From Bursaphelenchus xylophilus (Eukaryota; Nematoda; Chromadorea; Rhabditida; Aphelenchoididae), in contig CAJFCV020000003.1 in NCBI GenBank assembly GCA_904066235.2, positions 10,788,001 through 10,852,000 on the forward strand: DNA of 64,000 nucleotides. The letters run 5' to 3'. Under the pieces are notes generated by a model. The model saw only the letters and a list, made by a program, of their open reading frames with translations. It made no database searches and was not told the DNA's origin. The first letter of the stretch is position 1. Each line of letters opens with the position of its first letter. Shown here in pieces: positions 55,943 to 64,000 of the stretch. The position numbers were made by a program, and so were the translations under genes.

Positions 55943-58464
55943 TAACTTGATCACTGCATCCGACTCTACACGGCCTTCTACGTCGTCAAGATTTCCCCAA
56001 AAAGAGCTTTGTTTTCTCATTAGAATCATCCCCAAAAAGCCCCTAAAGTCTCTAGAGACCTTATCCCTTCCCTTCATCCCCAATAATAACCCCCCTATAC
56101 CCCCACCTATCTATGCGGCCCCACACTGTACGCCATAGATCATGTCTCAGTGAGCAGAACAACAACAACATCAATGTTCGGAAGATCGCCGGGATGCATA
56201 CGCTGAACCCTGCCGAATATGTCCTTGGGTCGATTAACTCGCGAAAAAAAATATTTTCAGATTGTGTTTTGAGCGCACTTTAAGATGGGATGTTTGTAAA
56301 CAGCGACAACCTTAAGTGCAATAACAGCGAAAAAACAAAGCGCACATCTATCGTCGGTACATGTGGGGATGACAGGAAGGGATAGGGAAAACGTGGCCAG
56401 AACGTAGTCGTATAAACAGTACAGTGAAGCGATTTCAGGGGGAAATTCAAGGAGGAGGATGACAAATGGAAAATTGTCCATAAAAGGAAAGTGTGAGGCT
56501 TAGATTGTTTTAAAATTTTGAGCACATTTTGAACGTAGGCTACGTATCAATCTCTGAAAGTTTTAGCTTGCGCTTTAAAGCGGCAGCCGAAATATTCAAC
56601 AATCCTTGAAGGCAAGAGAGTACGCAAAAACGGAGAGCGTTAGAGAAGAAAACACTTTTTGGCCATATCTTTGCCAGTTTCGTGCGGAAAAAAATAATTT
56701 TTTGTGGAAAGATTATGGCAGAAATAGACATAAAAATTTTCATGTAAAAAATTGAAAAAAAAAATTTTCCAACTTTCGACCTAAAAATCTCGGTCTTTCT
56801 GCAAAGAGAAAGCTAGAAATTTTACATTGTTCTTAGAGGAATGTAATTTAAATTTGCGCCAAGTTTCATCACAATCTGGGCGTTGCCCTTTGAGCAATTT
56901 CTCCGTAAAATTGACTGGCGCAATCTCATGATTCCATAAAAATTCGCTAAAATGACCCCACTTGAACTAGCTGTTTTTCTCTTTCGAAAAAACGCCCTTT
57001 AAAAAATTACAAAAACACCCCTTCTCTCAGATATAGTCCATAAACAACTTCCACACCTGCCTTGGATTTGCAAAAAAAACTCGGTCCCAAAAAAGGTTCA
57101 AAAACGGAGAGGCGTCGGTAATCGAATTTTTGGCGCGATAAAAATAGCGCGGGATTGATTTTTGGTCGGATCACAGGTGCTGCAAGACGACGCGCACTCT
57201 CGCGACCCGGTCAATTGACGGATCAGAGGGCCACGGAAGACAACGGGCCTAAATTTGGCGGGAATCCGCCAAGGTTGAGGCGATATGCAAATGAGTGGAT
57301 GGACTTGGGTTTGAACGCGTTGAGGAGGTACGGTAGGAAAGGGTAGTCAAAGTTTTGCCAAAAAATTGTAGAACGAAAACAAAAATATACATTTTATTGA
57401 TGGATTTCGCACCACGACTTTTTGGGTCGACGACAGTTCGAAAATCAACACAAAATTGATCGATAAAGGGGTGTAGAGCTGTTGGATACCCAAAAAAAGT
57501 TGTTGGAAGTGTTTACAAATCCTAGAAAAGCCGTTAGATTTTCGGCGGACGCCCAGCGAAGGCTCGGCGGAGACTTGGCGAACACTTGCAATATGTCTAC
57601 CTCATCTAATTTTAGCTATTGCTAACGCTAGTTTTCTTCATCCTAGGCTATTGTAATATATAAAATACAAAAATTTGTGGCAAAAAACAAAGATCCGTAA
57701 CTTTGATCTTGATGTGAGTACATGTAAAATACTTCAAAGTATGTAGGTGAAAAGATATCCTGGAACCATACTAATATTATTATTTCAACTAACTAAGCCT
57801 TCTCCTAGCCTCTCCCATGCATACAACGACGAACCGAAGTAACCCAAGGTATCGTCGACCGCAACAATCGCTGACCCGAAAAGTCGTAGTGTCAAAGATT
57901 TTTGTGTTGACAGAGGTTTATACTCCCTTAAAATTGACCCTTGGAAAATATAGAATTCCTCGTTATCGGGAGGTTTTGTTATAGGAAGATTTGTCTTACG
58001 GGGGCTCCGTTTTATTTCAAATCTTTATCAACCAAAAAATATTGCTTTTTTAACACAAGATTGCCTATTTTTCAATCTACCATCCGCTTTTCATATAGTC
58101 ACGTATATACCAGCCCACAATAAAAAAAGCTCGCCTAGTCGCCTAAATCTTTGAAAAATACACCCACCTGTTGACACCAAAAAGCTTCTCTGCATTTAGG
58201 GAGATAAAAACACCCACCGAGATCTTCGTTTTATGCGATAAAGCCATCTGTTAAGGCTACAAAACAGAATAAAGTACAAAATCTTGTCTAAAGTCTTACA
58301 AAATTACAATTACATTTTTACAGCAAAATTGTAGATCATCTTTGTAAAAGAATTGTGATATTACGCAGTAATTGACGCACTTTGTTGGCTACATGACGTG
58401 TAAAATGTCTATTCGTACGTTCAAGGTGGACAGTTGAACCTAAACTGCAAAAAATACGAAAAGA
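55943..58464. other. Gene-poor DNA with repeats
   Basis: A family E copy lies at about 56545-56900, a unique GC-richer patch at 57060-57350, a dispersed repeat at 57485-57690 (returning at 60842-61020), and family D traces at 57900-58010. No gene is supported. Confidence 0.4.
57485..57690. repeat. Dispersed repeat, copy 1
   Basis: ACCCAAAAAAAGTTGTTGGAAG, CGAAGGCTCGGCGGAGACTTGG and CTAACGCTAGTTTTCTTC are repeated in the same order at 60842-61020. Confidence 0.7.
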
Positions 58465-58536
58465 TGCCCAAGACAGGAATCGAACCTGTGTCGCCACGGC
58501 CACAACGTGGAGTACTAACCACTATACTACTTGGGC
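58465..58536 (-). tRNA. tRNA-His (GTG)
   Basis: 72 nt on the minus strand. The acceptor GCCCAAG pairs fully with CTTGGGC; the D arm is GTAT/GTAC; the anticodon stem CCACG/CGTGG encloses loop TTGTGGC, giving anticodon GTG; the T arm is CACAG/CTGTG-type with TTCGATT. There is no intron and the discriminator is A. A and B boxes are intact. It should be a working gene. Confidence 0.93.
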
Positions 58537-59000
58537 CGGCGGCGAAATGACTCGATTGCGCTTTTGAACCGTCTCCTTTGTAATGAGAGGGATAATAAAT
58601 GAAAGAAGAAAATTTGTGGAGGAATATGATTTTTGTGGAAGCTTGAGTCAGCTACGAAGTTTTACCAAAAACTGAAGTACAGGGTGTGCCAATTTTTGTG
58701 GACCGATTTTAATTGGCTATAACCTCTTTAATTTTGGGCCAAATGTACAGTTATTTCTTTCCCTGAATTTTCAGACATCCCCATTGTGTTTAATACTAAA
58801 TTCGCAACGAAAATCACATCGCCGCCAAGAAAATGAATTGTGATTTTTTTTGCCCTAGGACCTCTGTACCACAAAACATGTCCATAACGAACAATTTTAG
58901 TGGTCGTATTAGTCAATTTTAGGCGAAAGTTCATCTCCACACACCAAATCTCTACCTATAACGAATTATTTTGTCTTGTTCCTTAAAAATTCGTTTTTTA
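58537..59000. other. Intergenic DNA
   Basis: The patch at 58800-58840 (AAAATCACATCGCCGCC, GAATTGTG) is a family A interior fragment, and 58850-58980 is a family D trace. Nothing else is recognised. Confidence 0.4.
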
Positions 59001-59162
59001 TCAGTCTGTCGGGAAAATAATGAGCACTCTGTCACAAAAAACAGAAAATCGTGTCACTGTCGGAAAAATGAATTGTTCTGATGCAAAATTTTTCTCTTCT
59101 TTTCACTTCAGCGACGCGATCGGCGTAACGACATTGTGCTGATTACTTTCCGGACAGACTGG
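59001..59162. mobile_element. Family A MITE
   Basis: TCAGTCTGTCGGGAAAATAATG to TTCCGGACAGACTGG; the right terminus is diverged and directly followed by a family J element. Confidence 0.7.
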
Positions 59163-59166
59163 AAAG

Positions 59167-59452
59167 CAGAGATTGCCACGGCTCCGGAGCCGGCTCTTGG
59201 CTCCGGCTCTGAGCGGCTCCGAGCCGGGAGGCAGAGCCAAGCCTGGAAATTTTTGGCTCCGGCTCCCGAGCCCAAAGTCGGAGCAAGGCTTCTCAGCGTT
59301 CAAAGAAGTAAAAATTTTGTGATCTTGTTCAACCAAATTTCTTGAAAAATAATGGGAAGGATGTGTTGCTTACGACCTGGCTACAAAAACGTTGAGTATG
59401 TGATCTCTAGCACTAATAACTTGGCTCTGGGAGCTAAGAGCCGGAGCCAAAA
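59167..59452. mobile_element. Family J (hAT-type) MITE, right-truncated
   Basis: It opens CAGAGATTGCCACGGCTCC like the complete copy at 62195 and carries many GGCTCC/GGAGCC motifs, but the CCGTGGCAATCTCTG end is missing before the next element starts. Confidence 0.7.
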
Positions 59453-59468
59453 TTTTTAATCTATGCTG

Positions 59469-60806
59469 CACTGAAAGAAAAAACATCAAATTTCAATTCA
59501 TCAAAATAAAACATCACGCATTTATGCTGTCGACGACATCAAAAGCAGGAGATTTTGATGTTTTCATCAAAAAAAAATTTTTTGATGAAATTCATCAAAT
59601 ATTTTGCATTTATAAAATTGAATTCAAAGAAGGACACACATGTGTGTACGCATGGCAGAGAAAAAAAGATACAAGAAATCAGTCGAATTTCACTTCATGA
59701 TTTTTGCAATTTTTGGAAATGATCGTCACTGTGAGAAGAGGTAAGAGAGTTTTTTGTTTTGTTTGATGTTTGGATCAGTAAGATTGGTTCTAATTTTTTT
59801 TTTGGAATCATTATCAAATGGGTATGTAAGTTGGCACCATCAAATCCCCTTCCCTTGATCACAAGGGCTGTCCGGACGTGAAGGATACCTGGACTTACGC
59901 TCCGCCGAACTCAAAGATGAACCTACCGCCTTCCTCGTACGGGGCTTCGTTCAGTTCCACAAAAACGTCGTTGACGACAAAATAGTCCAGCCGGAGGTGC
60001 TGAGAGTTAACAGGGCTACATTGTGAGTTTTTTATATTCTACTTGGTCTTTAAACATTGTCCAATTTTGAGTGTAAAGTGTAAATTTACAGGTGGATGTC
60101 GACTTTTCCGTCAAAGACGTGCCTTATCAACCCGTGACAATCTCCATCGTCAATATTAACATTCACGCAGTCGAAGAGAGGGAGTTGGAATGGTGTTTTT
60201 CGGTAAGGCAAGGTAGCATGATAGTAGTCATAATCATATCTTTTATTTATAAGACTGTGACGTCCAGAAGCAGGGTCACCAATGGAAAGATGGTATCGCT
60301 TCGATATTGCAGAAGACGGGATTCATCAAGCGGGTGAGTGATTTATATTGTAGCAGGCTTGACTTTTAGGCCATGCGATACGGATACTCGACTGTAATGA
60401 TGGTGGTGAATGACTTGTTCCTCTTCGACGTAACCCTACCCTTTCTTGCAATCGTCGTTTGGGATCACCACAAGAAATGCCCGGTTCCTCGAGTTAAAGG
60501 CGGCATGATCAAAGTCTTTGACAGGCGTTTGACTGAAATTCTATTTGTGCGAGCAGTTTATTGAAATAAATTGTGTAATTATTGTAGTAGTATTTGTATA
60601 ATTTTTGATTAATTGCGACATCAAAAAATATTTTTTGATTCGTTCGGCATCATAAATTTTTGATGTGCGTCACATCAAAAAGTTCAGGTTGTTTTTTTTT
60701 CTTTTTGATAAAACGAAACATCAAAAAAACAATTTTTGATGTTTGCATCAAAATCTAATAGACTGATGAAAAACATCAAAAATATATGATGTTTTTTCTT
60801 TCAGTG
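59469..60806 (+). mobile_element. Transposon carrying spliced open-frame fragments
   Basis: CACTGAAAGAAAAAACATC at the left and GATGTTTTTTCTTTCAGTG at the right are inverted ends of a 1338-bp element, with subterminal CATCAAAA/TTTTGATG repeats on both sides. The interior is of different composition and holds three or four open segments bounded by splice-like signals. 59880-60021 reads GREGYLDLRSAELKDEPTAF. 60091-60200 follows TTTACAG and reads VDVDFSVKDVPYQPVTISI. 60263-60331 follows a CCAG acceptor. 60371-60564 follows TTTTAG and reads AMRYGYSTVMMVVNDLFLF. Phases do not all agree, so the copy is partly decayed. I recognise no transposase, so this is either a captured host gene or an unknown element protein. 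Confidence 0.6.
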
Positions 60807-60841
60807 TGGTAAGAAGATCGATGGATAGCGTAGAGCAGGTG

Positions 60842-61020
60842 CATACCCAAAAAAAGTTGTAGGAAGTGCCTACGAATCCTGGCAAAGCCGTGTGACAGTC
60901 GGCGGACGCTCGGCGAAGGCTCGGCGGAGACTTGGAGAAGACTTACAATATATCCAATTTTTCTAATCTTGGCTATTACTAACGTTAGTTTTCTTTACCC
61001 TGAGTTATTGTAGCATAAAA
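60842..61020. repeat. Dispersed repeat, copy 2
   Basis: Matches 57485-57690 in the same order and orientation. Confidence 0.7.
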
Positions 61021-61868
61021 AAGACCGATATTCAACGAGTTTTTGCAGACCACGGAGAGAGGTCAGGAAGACAATTTTTGGCCATTTTTTTACCCATTTC
61101 ATAAAAAAAAATGATTTTCTTTTCTGCGGAAAAGTCAAATACCACAATTTTTCAGAATTAACTCGCAAAATTTTTTGGGCTTTCCGAGCTGCGCCCAGCC
61201 ATCTTTGGCCAACTTTCAGATAGGAGTAAATTGGCCCTTATTGTCAGAAGACGAGCCCTTTGGACGTGAAATTATGCAAGAAAAAACATTTATTTCCTCG
61301 TGATCTAAGAAATACATGAGCTTTTTATGATCATCTTTTGAAGTCCTGTGCATTTCGCACATTAAATTTCCCAGTTTATTTTTATTCATTTTTTTCTAGA
61401 AGCTCTTATCAGGAAGCTTTCTGATCGCACGTTTGGGAAGGGAAATGAAGACGTCCATTAAATTTTCTTGTATCTCTCCGAATTCCTTTTTTTTTTATTT
61501 TCGTGGGTGAGAGATTCGAGAAATTTCTACGCTTTCAGAAAAAATCTCTCTGATTCATTAATAATTCTTTTAAAAGTTTTATTAATAAGATTACGCGTGC
61601 CCGCTTTTTCTCCAATTTAGTCTTTAAAGAACACTCCTTCTAGACCGTTCTTTTGAGATCTCCGTAGTCATTTTTGTTTGTCGAATTGAGCTTTTCTGGA
61701 AAATTTTTTGTTGATTTTTCCCAAGAAATTGTGGGAATTATTTTTTTTTGGAATTGAATTGTTGCTCCCGTGTAACTGCTGATTTGAAACAAATTTTTAA
61801 ACTTGTTGTGATTGATACTAACGGTGTTTACCATAATTTATGCTAAGCTTGTGTTTGAAAACTTCACA
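61021..61868. other. Intergenic AT-rich DNA
   Basis: The stretch 61030-61180 has decayed family E phrases (CCACGGAGAGAGGTCAG) followed by TTTCCGAGCTGCGCCC as at 52900. The rest is AT-rich without a gene. Confidence 0.4.
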
Positions 61869-62023
61869 TCAGTTTGTCGGGAAAATAATGGGCGCTCTAT
61901 CGCTGGGCAGATCGCGTCGTTGAAGTGAAAAGAAATTTGATTTTGCCGCGATACAATTCATTTTCTCGGCTTCGATGCGATTTTTCCTGCGACAGAGTGC
62001 TCATTATTTTCCCGACAGACTGA
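61869..62023. mobile_element. Family A MITE
   Basis: TCAGTTTGTCGGGAAAATAATG to CCCGACAGACTGA, TA at the right. Confidence 0.75.
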
Positions 62024-62194
62024 TACATCAGAATTTTAAATTTGACCAAAATTATGAAAATTACATCTCGGCAAGAAGGTCGATCGATCGAGGGCTGTAG
62101 GTTTACAATCGTACCGGTGTTAGAGGTTTATTTCTTTATTGTCCCAGGTTAGACTATCCCAGGATGTTTCTATGCCGAATTTGGAGGTTGTAGG

Positions 62195-62555
62195 CAGAGA
62201 TTGCCACGGCTCCGGAGCCGGAAATTTTGGGGTCGGCTCCGGCTCCCGAGCCCAAAGTCGCAGCCAGGCTTCCCAGCGGTCAGAAAATTAAAAATTTCGT
62301 GATCTTGTTAACCAAATTACTTGAAAAAACACTGCGGAGGATGTGACTTGACTGATGAAATATGGCACTAATAACTTTTATTTTTGGAAAAATATTTCTA
62401 AAAAGACATTTTGCATAGGAGCCGGGATTCGGAGCCGGGGGCCTTTTTAAATTTTGCACGGAGCCAAGAGCCGGAGCCGGAGCTGCAAATTTGGCCTCGG
62501 CTCCGGCTCTGGGAGCTAAGAGCCGGAGCCGAAATTTTGACCGTGGCAATCTCTG
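62195..62555. mobile_element. Family J (hAT-type) MITE, complete copy
   Basis: CAGAGATTGCCACGG and CCGTGGCAATCTCTG are inverted ends, flanked by GTTGTAGG at 62187-62194 and 62556-62563. An 8-bp duplication with CAGAG ends is typical of hAT transposons. The arms are dominated by GGCTCCGGCTC and inverse, so the single strand can fold strongly. No coding capacity is visible in 361 bp. Confidence 0.85.
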
Positions 62556-62563
62556 GTTGTAGG

Positions 62564-63338
62564 CCCAGCGGTTTCCGAGATACGAGGTTGAAAGAAAATT
62601 TTGTCACCCAGTATATGGCTGGGACTTTGGCTGTTTACTTGAGAGATCTGATCTAATTATGGCCCCATGGTCTTCTGGATATAGTCTATACGGAGAATAA
62701 TGAGGATCCATTGCGCCTTGGAATCGCTCTTCATCGCTTTGTGACGGCCAGCCGCAGCTGGAAATTGATGCACGATGTGCACCCTTTTTTTTGATTAGGC
62801 AAGAAGTTTTGCTGCGAACAATCCACATTATTTTCCCGACAGACTAATACAACCCTATTTATTATTACGCCAAATAAGGGTGGTTTTCGAATTTTGGCCA
62901 CAGATTCTGTGGCACAGAAGGGAGTTCTTTAGTGGCCAAGAATTGTCTTTGCGAAATTACAGTTATTACGCCTTCCGGAAGGTCGCCGGACCGGCGCGCT
63001 CTGAAAAAAACAAAGGTTCACTTTGCACCGTGCAATAGGCTTTTTTGGGCTGTCGCTCGTACCTTGTGTTTTCTTGCACAGTGAAAACGTCAAAGATCGG
63101 TCCGGCGGGGCCAAGTCCTTAATTTTTTTTGTGGAATGCTCTAGACTTGTCTGTTTTTCAACTCGAAAACAGCACTTATTTGAGCGTAAGAACAACGAGC
63201 TCGGACTTCAGCATTTTTGTTTTTTCCTATTGGGGCTTCCGGAGATTGGCACGTCTAGACAATTGTGAAATCGAGGTATACCGGATTTTTTGTATCTCTG
63301 TGCATGGCACGAAAATCACTTAGAAACTTACGAACTCA
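62564..63338. other. Repeat fragments
   Basis: A family A right end (CCACATTATTTTCCCGACAG) lies at 62822-62848 and a family C fragment at about 63000-63110 (GCACCGTGCAATAGGC). No gene is seen. Confidence 0.45.
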
Positions 63339-63790
63339 CAGGGGAAGTACCCCAAGTGCGGCGCTCAGATTTTGATGAAAGTTGGCACAAATTTAGAATA
63401 ATTTTTTCTAAGATATATGCGAGAATCCTAGCTCGCGCTTTGCAGAAACAACCGAGATTTTTAGATCGAAAGTCGGCGAAAATTTAGGACTTTTTGCCGA
63501 ATTTCGGCACGAAAAGTTTCATGCCTATTTCTACCGTAAAGGATAATGTTTCTACAAAAAATCAATTTTTTCCGCACGAAACTGCCAAAGTTATGGCCAA
63601 AAAGCGCATTTCGCTCTGGCCGTTCTCCACGTTTAGCGTGCTCTCTCGGCGGCAAAAGTCGTTTAATATCTCGGCGGCGCCTGCAAAGCGCGAGCTAAAA
63701 CTTTCAGGAATTGATATTTAGTCTATTCCCGACGTGTGTGCAAAATTTAAAGAAAATCTGAGCGTCGCCCTTGGGGTACTTCCTTTGTCA
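63339..63790. mobile_element. Family E inverted-repeat element, fullest copy
   Basis: GGGGAAGTACCCCAAGTGCGG at the left and GCCCTTGGGGTACTTCC at the right are inverted. The interior phrases CTCGCGCTTTGCAG and CTGCAAAGCGCGAGC are themselves inverted, so the element is a long hairpin of about 450 bp. Confidence 0.7.
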
Positions 63791-64000
63791 GTTATACCAT
63801 TCTGTAGGGAAAATAATGTGGATTTGTCGCGCCTTGAACCTCGCCCATCATCGCGGCTAGCCGCAACCAGAGCTTTGATGAGCGATTACAAGATAGTTTG
63901 CAGCGACAAATGTGCATCTTAAAATATATTATGTTTTACGAACGCACTGGTACTTCAAGGTTATTTCCAGAACAATTCTCCCCATTTTTTATTGTTTTCC
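63791..64000. other. Family A fragment and window end
   Basis: A left end of the family A GTGGAT subtype (TAGGGAAAATAATGTGGAT) lies at about 63803-63830; the remainder is not recognised. Confidence 0.45.

Noticed and set aside
1..64000. CRISPR arrays, bacterial operons or riboswitches
   Set aside because: None seen; spliced genes and nematode-type elements make the window eukaryotic.

Overview
The window is nuclear DNA from a nematode, most likely a rhabditid-type worm. Five lines of evidence point there: short spliced exons with GTAAG donors and TTTTCAG/TTTGCAG acceptors, probable trans-splice acceptors a few bases before start codons, a saposin-like secreted protein, M13-like secreted proteins, and a very high load of TA-flanked inverted-repeat elements. 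The species cannot be named from the sequence. All gene models were built by hand from open frames plus phase-compatible splice sites.

Genes are confined to the left half. In order they are: a tRNA-like sequence (70-142, -); a saposin-like secreted protein (3262-4540, +); convergent with it, a membrane-anchored protein with an RDH-type motif (4601-7202, -); a broken Argonaute pseudogene keeping N-terminal and PAZ parts (8263-9245, +); two tandem paralogues of the M13/neprilysin family that have lost the zinc-binding core (10205-14891 and 15115-18057, +, possibly one operon); a small single-pass membrane protein (18795-19765, -); a six-exon protein of unknown function (20963-26561, -); and a Gln/Met-rich nuclear-type protein, possibly a SEL-8/LAG-3 (Mastermind-like) co-activator (28948-31676, -). 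From 31.7 to 58.4 kb I find no gene. That stretch alternates MITEs with GC-richer unique islands. A tRNA-His (GTG) lies at 58465-58536 (-). The last 5.5 kb are repeats, including a transposon that carries spliced open-frame fragments.

The mobile-element layer is the most structured part. At least five small TA-flanked inverted-repeat families (called A to E here) recur across the window. Larger elements include a Tc3-like transposon with a decayed transposase, a 1.5-kb palindrome, a 0.87-kb palindrome, a 1-kb palindrome with a TTA target duplication carrying two opposed tRNA-like units, a hAT-type MITE with an 8-bp target duplication, and two solo LTRs with 5-bp target duplications. Several insertions are nested and give relative ages: Tc3-like in family B, LTR in family B, family F in an older dispersed repeat, and a palindrome inside a copied M13-like gene fragment.

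The most interesting observations are the shared, precise loss of the catalytic core in the M13-like pair, the copied M13-like exon/intron fragment inside an intron of an unrelated gene, and the transposon at 59469-60806 with exon-like open segments.
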